A DNA stretch of 64,000 nt from Mesostigma viride (taxonomy: Eukaryota; Streptophyta; Mesostigmatophyceae; Mesostigmatales; Mesostigmataceae), in the NCBI GenBank assembly GCA_009746045.1, contig RPFO01000256.1, positions 72,501 through 136,500 on the forward strand, read 5' to 3'. Each line of letters opens with the position of its first letter. Position 1 is the stretch's first letter. A program made the translations under genes and the position numbers. The notes under the pieces are model-generated. The model worked only from the letters and a program-made list of their open reading frames with translations, made no database searches and was not told where the DNA came from. This document shows positions 1 through 10,756 of this stretch, in pieces.

Positions 1-3000
1 AGGTTCTTCCCCAACACACAAACCACAGCTCAAGTAACACAGCCTCCCTACCAACAACAAACACCTGCAACTGTAATAACTGTTACTCTTGACCAAGAGA
101 AAACACCCACCAGTCGCAGGGTCTTCACCCACTTCCCTAGCAGCACAGGTTTCATATCGCCACGACAACCATCCACCACTCGAGGAACCTCCACCAATGA
201 AAGGTACCCACCAGTGGTAGCCTCACGACCAAGCACTACACCGCCCAGTGACCCCCGAAGCAACTTGTCCATGGACAATCTACCGTGGAACCACAAACGA
301 GACTTTTCCTTTCCTCGAAGCCCACCAATCGCAGGCTCCCCACACGATACGATATCAAACCACCGTCAGCAGTTGGGAGAGAACCCCACAGCCGAGATCG
401 AGAACTGCTTCCAAGTTTTCCTACCAACAAAACACCCACCAGCCGGTTCTCCATCAACAACGATACCCACCCCATGCAGCTCTTCCATCTACAAAACCAA
501 ACAAACAAACACTCCACCAGCAGACACACCCAACAAACACAGCTTCCACAACAGTAACAAACACCCGCAACTCTAAAATCATCGACCAAGAAAGACCCAC
601 CAGACGCAGATTCTCCATCAGCTTGAGCCACTCTGGCAACTTTGCCAGCCGCAACACGCGCTGGCTCAGCTGCTTGATGAGCGAGAGGAGCGTGCCGTCA
701 ACGAGCCGGCTGCGGTACCGCGCACACTGCCGCGCCGACATGCCCACGGTGACCACCCGCTCGCTACGACGAGGCCCATCGGGGTTGACCTCTCTGAGCA
801 GCCTGCGCAGAGTCAGCGGCCGCAACTCCTCCAACAGGAGGTCTGCCGGAGAGACTGGATCCGCTAAGGCATCCCGGACGGGATCCCCCACAGCCTCGCT
901 TGCCCTGGTAGTCTTCCCATTGCTGGCATCCGGATTGCCCGTAGCGGTGGCCGGGTCGGCATGGTAAGGGGTCGATGCAGTGGCGGCGGGGGCCGGTGGC
1001 AGGGGGCCGGCAGTGGCGGGCGTTGAGGTGGCGGCGTTCAGTTTCGTGGCCTTGCCCTCAAAGTAATGGAGGAGCTCGGTGTGCGATTTAGCCCTCGACT
1101 CGTCGAGGATGTGGAGGAGCATCGCCAGGTCATCCAGTTGGGTCGGAGGCTGCGACAAGAGACAGGGAACGGGAGAGGCCACATCGAAAACCCGGTCAGT
1201 CTGAAATGCCAATTACGTTTAAACACATCAACTCTAGCTAGACCTCTGGTCGACGCCCTGGCCCATGCCGGATCCAAAAGGATTGGATACAAGCATATAA
1301 AGCAGGGTCGGGGAAGAAAACACAAACATACTTGTACACGGCATAGCAAACGCTGCCCCCCCGAAACATGCTTGCACACGGCACATCAAACGTTGCCCAC
1401 AGCGTTCGCTGATAAATCGTCAGAATTCAGATGCCGCTGAAATTGTGGGCCGAAAAACTCGATCGCAACGGGAGACACCAACTCTCCCCTCCACGCCCCC
1501 ACAACAAAACAGCTGCAACAGGCAGCTGCAACAGGCAGCTGCAACAGGCAGCTGCAACAGGCAGCTGCAACAGGTAGCTGAAACATTAGTACAAGCTTTT
1601 CTAAAAAAAGAGCACCGTTGACCCGCACACAATAGCCCGCCCCACGAAAACCATCGAGCCCCATACGCAATCAAAGTAGAACATGAAAGAGGCTGCAACA
1701 CTGGTATAAAAATAAACATTACACGGTTCCCACACACTGGCATTGTTGCTGAAACATGTAGTTGTAAGCAGGTAGCCGAAACAGGTAGTTGAAAGAAGGT
1801 TGCTGAAACAGGTAGGAAAAAGTAGGTAGCCAAAACACTCATATATATTAAACGAACCATGTTGACACGCACGCAACAAAACCACGCTAAACCCACACAA
1901 AATGAAAGGAGCACCAACAAGGACTTGGAGCAACAGCTCAACCATGGGGAAAAAAAAACATTGGTCCACACCAGCAAGTCGCTGAAGCAGGTTGCTAAAA
2001 CAAAGGTAGCTGAAACACTAACACAGGTAGATAAGGAAGAGCATGGGTGGGGCACACACGATAAAAACACGGAAACCAAAAGCGTAATGGAAAGAGCGCG
2101 GTTCACCACACATGATAAAAACACTGAACCTCGCGCACGAGATAGTAAAAAGAGCACAACTAAGTTCATAGTACCTTCAAGTACCTGGAGGACCAATAAC
2201 TATGTTGCCACGCACTGGCAGACAGCCAATTAAAAAATTAAATTGATATACACGGCAGATACCAAAACAGGTAGCCGAAACAGGCAGCTGAAACAGGCAG
2301 GTGAAACAGGTAGCTGAAACTAATACAGCTAAAACAGGTAGCCAAAACAGGTAACCGAAACAGGTAACCCAAACTAGTAGCTAAAACAATGAAATCACTA
2401 TAACATAATCACAATATAACATCTCGAAAAAAAAAAAAAGTCGCATCATCGCCACGCACCGGCAGCTCGGACTCGGCGACGATGACGTTGTGCCGTCGGC
2501 GGATGCCCGCCAACCAGTTTCTCTTCTTGAGGCGCGAGATGTTGAGCTGGCGCATGTCCAGCACAAGGCACTCCCACGCAATGCGTCGGCGCACGTCTTC
2601 GATCTGCTGAGGATACGGTGCCAGAGAAGCATCGCGCAGAGCAGTGCCATGGGCCCAGAACACACAAGAAAGGAAAGCCGCTCGTCAATCCTACCAAGTC
2701 GTTGCTCACAACAACTCGATCGGTAATTGATATAACCCCCCCCCTCCCCTCCCCTCCCCTCCCCTCCCGTCCCATAAACTCAACTTCTTGTAACATGAAA
2801 TCAACCCAGATGCCTGCGAGTCCATTGCACTCATCCCAGCCACATCTCCAGCATTCAAGTATCCACACCGCGCGATGCCTTAGTGTGCACTCAAGTTGGT
2901 CGCTTGCTGTCGTCACCGACGGAACACAGGCGCCCTAACAACGTTGCAAAATCGATACTGCCTAACTTAAGATTTTGCTTCATATAAGATTTCGCTTCAT

Positions 3001-6000
3001 AGGATCCAGCGCAGCAACACAAGCCCACTTCATCTGAGGTGTGATGCACCGGCGGAGTCTGAAAAATCCCACAAGCCACCTCAACTTGTGAAGCATTCGG
3101 GAACAGCCCAAGGCACATGCGTAGTCAATACCGTAACACATGAAACCTGCCTCTCAAGTTCAGAGTTACCTGCCCGCCACCCTTGATGATGTCCCACCTG
3201 GGCCAACCCCCCCACCCGCCCGCCTGATCATATCCAGCACCAGCCTGCATCAGCAGTAGCTACCCTTGATAACTTACGTGCCCGGGGCCTTGTACCAGGT
3301 CCTTCTGCAACCACCCACCTGCCCACCCTCCTTGAATCAAATCCAGCACCAGCCTAGTTTAGAGCTAGCTTCATATTCAGACTAGCTCTAACAAACATCC
3401 TGCCCACCCTCCATCGGGTCCCGCAGCCACCTGTACGGAAACTAGCCACCTTTAACAGTGAGCTGCCCCTGAATAGGTCCTCCTATTCCATGCCTGAGTT
3501 CAACCTGTTGAACTAATCTATCGCCGCTTCAAAGTCACCTCCTCGCCCTTCTCGATGACATAGCATACCCCTTTATACTAAATACTAGCGATCTGCTATC
3601 ATTTACCTGCCCGCCCTCCTGCATCAGGTCCCGCACCTGCTTGTATAGAACCCATGTTATCGTAATCAGTTACCTGCCCGCCGTCCCTCATTAGGTCGTC
3701 GTACGTCGTGATGAGCACGTCCAGCTGCACCATCGGGGCCAGCTTCTGGGCACCATCCTGCCGGAAATAGAACTCGTTTTCCGCACAGATTGCGCGCGAG
3801 TGGCCGCCCGAGGCGTCGGCAGCATACACGACCACGGCCATGTCGCGGCACCAGCTTGTGAGGACTGCGCAGCGTTTATAGTGAGGGGGAAGAGGGGGGG
3901 GGGGGGGGGGGGGGGGAGCAAGGGGACGGGATAAGATTTCGCGTTTAGACACCAGCCGAACCATACCAACCGCTGAGCAAACCTGAACCTTACCACCAAC
4001 ACCCCCCTTCCCTAGGCCTTAAAAGACATTCAGTTTACCGGACATCTAGTATAAAAGTCTAACATAAAAGACAAATGGTATAAAACTATATTATAAAGGA
4101 CACCTAGCATAAAATTCTAATATAAACGATATCTAGTGTAAAATTCTAGTATGAAAGGCATCCAGTATAAAATTGTAGTACAAACGACATCTAGTACAAA
4201 AGGTAGTATAAAAGACATCTACTATAAAAGACATCTAGTACAAAAGGTAGTATTAAAGACATCTAGTATAAAAGGTAGTATAAAAGACATCTAGTATAAA
4301 AGACATCTGGCACAAAAGTCTAGTATAATCTTTTACATCTGGTACACCAGCACACCGCTAGCTCTAACCACCTACCTTGATACCAATCCCTGAGCATGCC
4401 CACACGATCCTGCATGACACGCCCGCATGGAAAGGCAGCAAGAGAACCGCATTCACCCTGGTTCCACTCCCTGAGTATGGCTGCACCCTACCATCAACAA
4501 CACCCTCATCTAGGCAGCAATCAACATCGGCAACGACCAGCAAACCGGGAGCACCAACCACCCACCCCGATGCCAATCGTTGAGTACGGCCAGATTCGGA
4601 ACCACCACCAGACACGGCCGTGGCGACCGCAGCTCCGCCATGATGCCCCCTAGGAACGCCGCCACACTGACCAGCTTGCCCAACCCCGTCTGGTCCGCCA
4701 GCACGCACCCAGGGGCCCCCGCGGCCCACCCCCGGTCCATCCACCGCACGGCCGCCTCCTGGTGTGGCGACAGCTTTAGTTGCCGCTCCGCCAGCCATGC
4801 CAGCCGAGCAGTGACTGCAGCATCCGACGCCCCAGACCCATCGACGGGCACCCTCCTGCCCTTGTTTAGGACTGCCCACTTGCCCTTATTCAAGCCATCG
4901 AGGGATACCCACTTGCCCTTGTCAATCTGTGCCCTCTTGCCCTTATCCATAGGTTCCCTCGCATCCCCACTCCCATCCCTGGGCCTGCCCCCGCCAGCTC
5001 CTGATCCCACCCCACCGCCGGCTCCTTGCGACGAAACCGGCGTGATCTCCCCCTCCTCGAGCTCGCCATCCCTCCTTCCTGCGGGCACCTTTTCCATCCC
5101 TCTGTTATCCTCCCCCACGGCACCACCCGCGCACCTTTCTCCCTCACAACCCCCTGCCGCCCTCCCCCCTTCCCCACCCGACTCAGGAGCGACCCTCTCC
5201 CCGTGAACTTCCGACCTCACCCCGTCACCATCCCTGCCCCCATCCGTCACCCGAACATCACCCCCGTCGTCATCACTGCCCACCCCCATCCCCCCCTCCT
5301 CGTCCTCCTCCTCCTCCTCCTCTCCTCCTCCTCCTCCTCCTCCTCCTCCTCCTCCTCCTCTTCTTCTTCCTCGTCATCCCGAGCCCGCTCCTTCCCCTCC
5401 CTCTCCTTCCTCTTCCTCCCCCTTCTCTCCTCCCGCTTGGCCGCGTCGTGCCTCTGGAACGCCCGTTCCGTGCGGGCCAAGAAATCGGACGCCAGCTGCC
5501 GCGACACGGGCTCGGGGAGCCAGCGCGCAGTTGCCAACTCCCACGAGCAGTCGGCGTAGATGCACAAGCGCCATTTTATGTACAGCGAGGCGGGGAACAC
5601 GCCCGCCTCAAAACCCTTCACGCATTCGCCATGGCACCCCGCCCCTACATCGACAGCATTCTGCCCTTCCCCTTCCCCTACCGCTGCCCCTGGCCCTTCT
5701 CCATGTCCTTGTCTTTGTCCACCGCTACCTTCTCCTTGCCCACCTCCACCTCCGCCCCTTTGTTCTCCTGCCCCTGCCGCTTTTGAGTGCCGCCAGAAAA
5801 GACCTCGGGCAGGGCACCCCTCGTCATGCAAGAACCCCGCGTGCGGGTTCGCCACCGTCTGGAGCGACCTCTCCGGCTGGATCACGTCCAGGGACCCATA
5901 CACCTTCGACCTGGCCGCCGCCCCCTTGTTGAGCTTGAGCCAGACGTTCAGGGCGTTCTGTCCTCCTTCGAAACGAGCCACGTCTTGTTCCCGCACCCAC

Positions 6001-9000
6001 GACGCCCGCACGTATGGCTGGCCCTGCCATCGTACGAGCAGCTGGCGGCCCTGGCCCGCCAGGTAACTGCTGCCACCTGGCACTGCCGCCCCCCTGCTGG
6101 CCCCCGCAACCGCCACCCTCCCCGCGACCGCGACCCCCTTGCTGGCTACGGATGTGGGTGGACCTTGATGGGCTTGGCCGTTCCCGGTCCCTTGGGGCCC
6201 GTGAGCCTGACTTGCTCCGCTGCCAAGGCCCACAGGGATGGAGGACCTGGCAGGAGAATGGAACGACTTGGGGGGCAGCGATGGGTCACACTCGTCCCAC
6301 TGGGTGTAGTCGCGGGCGCTCACGCGCATGCCCACGATCCGGTCGACGTTGCGCGCGAAATGGAGCGGCGCGCCCTCGATGGCGCAGTGAGGGCAGAGCC
6401 ATAGCGGGAATTGGGAGGTGAGGCTGGGATCCACGGGGGAAACCGGGGTAAGCCCGGAGGGTGGTACCCCCCCGGGAGGGCTTGAGGAGACGGGGAGGGT
6501 GTAGAAACCAGGGGGCAGTGCCGGCCGCAAGCAGGAGAGGTGGTAGACCCGGTGGCAGTCAAGGCCACGGCAGCCGCTGCGTGGGGGCACGGGCGGGGGC
6601 AAGGGATGTGATCATATCAAGAGACGGCGGGATGAAAACGTGGAGTCAGGAAGCACAAGAACCAACCCAAGGGAAGGCAGCAGCTGCGCGGGGGGCATGC
6701 GGGCGGAGGCGCGGCATGCGATGTGGCATCGGGTGGTGGGTTGGCGGGATGCCAGGAAAAGGAATGTGGCGTGGAGTGGTGGTGCACGGGCGGGGCGAGT
6801 AAGGGGTCTGGTGTGGGGTGCGTGATGCAAGGATAACCAGATGGTGAACCACAAGTACTCGGCAAAGACAAGAGAGCTGAGGGAAACAGCAGAGAATGGT
6901 AGTAAGCCAGGGGTTGGGTGCAATGACAACGTCGGGCGGGTGCCAGGGGTGGTGAGACGCATGGGATGCCAGGCAACATTTTCACGATCCCGAGGAGTTG
7001 GATTGCAAAGGCCTAGGGATGGCGTGCGGGGCAGGGATTCAAGGGCAGACTTGGCCACGCTTAAGGTTTGCGAGTTGGCTGTTCCACGGCTCTGTGAGGC
7101 AACATGGCTTAAAAGTTGGTTTCCGATGTGGTTGCTACCCAAATTGGAACAGAACAGAAATCAAGCATGGCAAAGGGAATATGCAAGAGTTATATATAAC
7201 TTGAATATATGTGCCAGGGGTCTATGCAAAGGGGATACCCTTGATGATAAAGATGACGACGGCACAGGACAATATGAGGCGTCGAGGAATCCCAAGAGTT
7301 TGCCAGGCAGCATAACAATAGCCATAATACTGTAGCAGTAGCAAAGAACCAGCCAGCTGATGCGGCCTAGCGGCATGGCATCCCACCCACGGCAGCAGGC
7401 ACGATTCAAGCGCGGAACCCTTGTCACCTCATTGACAAGGGATTGCGAGGGAAAGGTCACCGTCGAGTTGAGTTGAGTTGAGTCCCGCGCCGGTTGTCGC
7501 GGGAAACGACACTGGGACTGGGGAGTGAACGAGTGTCAAAATGGGTGGCTAGTCACTGACACTTGAACTTTCTACCATCCAAGCGGGTCGCGGGAGACGC
7601 CACGCTTACACGGCACAAGGGACATGTGTCCACTAGACCACGCCTGACGGCAAATACCAAAGGGCAACTACAAAACACGGAATGTCAAATGGGAAAAAAA
7701 AAAACAACGGAGAATCCTTGCGGCACCGCACACACATGGCAGGTACTGTTCTGTTCCATTCAGGGATTGTTAAATTCCGAAACCTGCTTGTTTGAAGGCC
7801 AGGGGTTAAGGAAGAAAAGAAAATTGGCCAGCAAATAATGATAATTCAATAATGATTAATAATTATTTGCAATGGTGGTAACATGGGAGTGCCGCCATGG
7901 CGTAGCAACGACGGTAAAATGGGAAGGCAAGGCAATGGTTCCCTGACAGCTAGGAACCACGATACCTTGAAGGCAGCTGACAAGGCCAGAAACCTTAAAG
8001 AAAGATAGCTAACAACCTACCTTAAAGACAGCTAACAACCTACCTCAAAGGCAGCTAACAAGGCCAGAAACCTTAAAGACAGCTAACAACCTACCCAAAA
8101 GACAGCTAACAACATGGCCAGAAACCACACTCCATTAAGAGCAACCCAACGGTCCGATTTAATGACAACTTTTGCGATAATGTCCAAACTCACATTTGTG
8201 TCCGCCAGTCTGTCGCAGGTTGCCTGCACCCGCTGCAGACCTGATCATAGCAATCCTTGTTGTGCGCTGCCTTGAGGCACAGGGCCACTCTAACGGAGGC
8301 CGACCCCCCGGGGAACCAATGCCCCGCACCTGCCTTGGGAAGCACCACCAGAGCACCCTTATGATGGCTGCCGGAACCTCCACCCGGGAGGTTACGGCTG
8401 GCAGAAGCATTGCCCCCCGTCCCTGGAGGACGTGCAGACGGACCCGCCACGCTGCCGCCTGGTCTCACCAACGGCCCACCACCGGCCACCTTCTTGCTGG
8501 TGACTTCTCGCTTGACCGGGGGGGTGCCCTCGGAGCCATCAACGTTGCCCCTGGGGCCCTTAATACTGCCATCCGCAGATCCTCTTACGCTCCCATCCCC
8601 CGAGCCCACAACCCCACCCTCCGCTGAACCCCTCATGCTGCCCTCGATAGAGCCTGGGATGCTGCCTTCCACAGAGCCACTGACACGCCCTTCCCCTTTC
8701 ACGCTGCCATCCCCAGAACCTCTCACGCTGGCCTCCCCACCACCCCTAATGCTGGCATCCTCCCAGGACCCTCGCAAGCTGGCCTGTGCCGATCCTTTAT
8801 CGCTGGTGTCTGCGGAGCTCCTCCCTTTACTGTCCACAGACACCCTGGTGCCTCCCCCAGGGTCCCTGTCCTCGCACAGGGCGGCCCTTGCCTGCGTGGC
8901 GGCATCTCCAAACGCCCCGCCGCCCAGCGTGCTGCCACCACCGCCCGTCACAGCAGCAGCCCTGGGCGGCGGAACCCCACTCAACGGGGCATCCCCGTGT

Positions 9001-9748
9001 GCTGCGTCTCCAGGGTGCGCGGCAGGGTCGTCAGGTGCACCCACGGACAACGCGGGCGAAGAGGGCGTACACACGGTGGCGGGGCTGGCGGCAGGGGAGG
9101 CTGGGGGCAGGGCGGAGGGGAGGGTGGGCGAGTAAGGGGATGATGGGGGGGAGGCTTCCTGGGGGACAGAGCTAGGGGCCCCAGGGTCAGTGGGACCAGG
9201 TATATGCAAGGACGCTGGCGTGATGGGCGGAGCAAGATCTCTGGTTGGAGGGAGGGGGTTGCCGCCCGGGGCTGAGCTAGGGGGATGCCTGGCCTCCGGG
9301 GAAGAAGACAAATGAAGGGGATCTATGCGGACAACTTGCCCGGTAGCTAGGCCGGTGATTTCGGGCTCGTCGGCTTCTGGCTTAACACTTGAGGAGGCAG
9401 GCTGCCTTCCGCCGGCAACGGCGGTAGCCTGGGCTGTAGCGGGGGAGGTTGCAGCGACGGTACGCGGAGGAATCGGTGCCTGCGTGCCATCGGCGGGGAG
9501 AAAAGCCAAGAACCGCGGCATGAGAAAGACGACCATACAACCACACAATCTACAGTGCATTTACGGCCAACCATGTTGGATGCAATAAAGATTGTGGATG
9601 CTTTATAGATGCGTCTTACCGCAGATGGTCGTTGCAATGCTTCGGATACATCGTCAGGTCCTGTATGGCCAGGCTCAGGGGAGTCGGGCCCCGTAAGATC
9701 AATGACCTCAGGTTTCATTGGTCTATGTACAAAGGCATGCGCTAGCAT
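1..9748 (-). CDS. PHD finger - chromodomain - degenerate SNF2 chromatin protein (MOM1/CHD-like), partial
   Basis: Six exons can be joined with matching phase: 9748-9620, 9479-8194, 6576-4566, 3864-3674, 2606-2460 and 1200-601; the 3' end is off the left edge. Order of features: a SUMO-interaction-like motif (EVIDLT) in exon 1; a Ser/Gly/Pro-rich tail with degenerate GS repeats in exon 2; a PHD finger split over exons 2/3 (VCSGC, then CRGLDC, HLSC and CPHC); two chromodomain-like segments (LLVRWQGQPYVRASWV and LYIKWRLCIYADCSWEL); an acidic run; then the SNF2 core (LSPHQEAAVRWM, LADQTGLGKLV, LVVVPNLAVL, VLITTYDDL, RPLTLRRLLREV, SARQCARYRSRL). SNF2 motif I normally reads DEMGLGKT; here Thr is Leu. 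The DEAH-box position reads LDMRQ. The ATPase is therefore probably inactive, as in plant MOM1, a silencing factor derived from CHD remodellers. The MOM1 link is inference; a diverged CHD protein is the alternative. The start could be Met at 9748 or the one at 9718. Exon 3 carries a frame break at about 5321. Confidence 0.75.
82..625 (-). repeat. Tandem copies of the exon 6 end and 5' splice site (chromatin gene)
   Basis: The true junction is at 601/600 (plus-strand context accaagaaagacccaccag). Related blocks, each with the cccaccag core that reads CTGGTGGG on the coding strand, lie near 91-120, 195-215, 312-340 and 421-455. They are about 105-115 bp apart and carry flanking similarity (gaccaaga, cgcag, ttctccatca). 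The rest of 1-600 is intron without visible exons. Confidence 0.6.
1201..2459 (-). repeat. Intron 5 of the chromatin gene, with CAGCTG-rich short repeats
   Basis: No exon is visible here. Short tandem blocks of the type gcagctgcaacag occur at 1509-1590. Looser aacaggtagc(c/t)gaaacag units occur at about 1740-1830 and 2262-2390. They look like one repeat family spread along the intron. The intron runs from GTGCGTGG after 2460 to the TTTCAG before exon 6 at 1200. Confidence 0.5.
2731..2768. repeat. (CCCCT)n microsatellite
   Basis: A short pure run of cccct units in intron 4 of the chromatin gene. Confidence 0.9.
3165..3700 (-). repeat. Seven or more copies of the exon 4 / 5' splice-site junction in intron 4
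   Basis: The true exon 4 end is at 3674; plus-strand text from 3672 reads acctgcccgccgtccctc. Close relatives start at 3604, 3398, 3317, 3276 and 3167, with weaker ones near 3202, 3459 and 3537. Several still have an intact GGGCAG|GT on the coding strand (3604, 3317 and 3167). Spacing is irregular, 40-200 bp. The whole 3,165-3,700 stretch looks built from this unit. Confidence 0.7.
3893..3917. repeat. Poly-G tract
   Basis: About 24 consecutive G on the plus strand in intron 3 of the chromatin gene, 30 bp before the exon 4 acceptor on the coding strand (poly-C there). It may act as the pyrimidine tract of that 3' splice site. Confidence 0.8.
4030..4345. repeat. Degenerate AGTATAAAAGACATCT tandem repeat
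   Basis: About 15-30 bp units built on tctagtataaaagacat, repeated about 12 times with substitutions, inside intron 3 of the chromatin gene. AT-rich, unlike the GC-rich exons nearby. Confidence 0.8.
4365..4600 (-). repeat. Copies of the exon 3 / 5' splice-site junction in intron 3
   Basis: The true exon 3 end is 4566 (plus text ccgatgccaatcgttgagta). Similar blocks start at 4367 (ttgataccaatccctgagca) and 4454 (ggttccactccctgagtatg). A fourth, at 3951-3989, is further into the intron. The first three are spaced about 90-105 bp apart. Confidence 0.6.
5297..5358 (-). repeat. (TCC)n in exon 3 with a frame break
   Basis: A trinucleotide run encodes Glu on the minus strand after the second chromodomain. 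The unit loses one base at 5320-5323 (cctcctctcctcc). Upstream of the break the coding frame is the PHD/chromodomain frame; downstream it is the SNF2 frame. One added base would restore a single frame. Repeat slippage, an assembly error or a very short intron could explain it; a one-base slip is the simplest. Confidence 0.65.
6577..8193 (-). other. Intron 2 of the chromatin gene, with a tandem block at 7955-8125
   Basis: Donor GTGAGT follows 8194 and the acceptor CCACGCAG precedes 6576; both are phase 2. The join makes a complete PHD finger, which supports it. At 7955-8125 the motif gacagctaacaacctacc is repeated about six times, alternating with aaggccagaaacctt. No other coding signal is seen. 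Confidence 0.6.
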
Positions 9749-10756
9749 GCACGCGCGCAGCCAAGGTTATGACGAAGAGCTGCCAGGCATACTCTCGGTT
9801 GGTTTCACGCATTCCGGAGTCAAGCCGGCGTGCAGCCGCCCGTGCAAGCTGGGATACACGAGAGAAACGGGGATTCCGTTCACTCCCCGCGTTTACATTT
9901 CCGACTCCCTTTTCCTCGGTGTCGCCTGAAGCACCGATGCCCTGCGCATTTTCCCATCCTTTTCTCCAGTCATGCAACTGGACGCACCTCCCTGGATCAA
10001 TGGGTAAGTACGAAGCTTAAGACTCGCGCAGTCCGCTTCATCCTCATGCCAGCGGAGGCTGCTGCGGTTTGCTACGTTGCGTGATGTTACAGCGGTGGAA
10101 CGCCAACCAGGCGCGTGCTTAGATGGGGAGCTCGTTCCCCCGCCAACAAATTTATGGCTGCTCCAGGGCTGCTCCTGTGAGTTGTGGGAATGTGGGGCTC
10201 CATTCGCCCCCGTATTCTTGCGTTGTTCGCGTTTGCCCCCTTGCAGATTGCCTCGTTTCCCGCCAATGGGACCATGCCTCGGGCCGTCCAGCCCTGCCAA
10301 GTACTGTTCGTACCGCATAAGTGATCAGACTTATAGTATCGAGTATCACATAGACATCGTCTCTACCAATCGCTACCAATGGTGATCGAATCTACTCTTT
10401 GCCGTACATAATTCGTACATCTGTGTCTGCGGTCTGCGTGCCATTGTACGGGCGACAGCAGCAGTGGTGCAAGTGGCACTTTGCGCAAGGGAAACGCTCC
10501 TTGCGTTCATGCCCACCAGCGGCCATCGCCACTTCCATTCGATAATATAACCAGTTATTTTTTACTGCTTTTAGCTATCGTGGTGCTTCGCCTTTTGCTA
10601 TCTTTGGTGGGGGTTATGGATGTATCCGTGATTGGATGCGGCAGTGTAGTGTCTGCACAGTTAGACACGGCGGGATTGATTGACTGCTGGAAGACGGACT
10701 GCTTGGGAATGGACTGACCAGGTTTTTAGCAGCCCTGCAACGTTCTGCAGTCTAAA
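9749..10756. promoter_or_regulatory. Intergenic region between divergent genes, possible shared promoter
   Basis: About 1 kb lies between the start of the chromatin gene (minus) and the start of the RRM gene (plus). No convincing reading frame, TATA box or repeat is seen. The promoter role rests only on the head-to-head arrangement. Undetected 5' non-coding exons of either gene could lie here. Confidence 0.35.

Noticed and set aside
8410..9135. Plus-strand Pro-rich frame of 241 residues
   Set aside because: Antisense shadow of chromatin-gene exon 2, whose minus frame joins a split PHD finger in phase.
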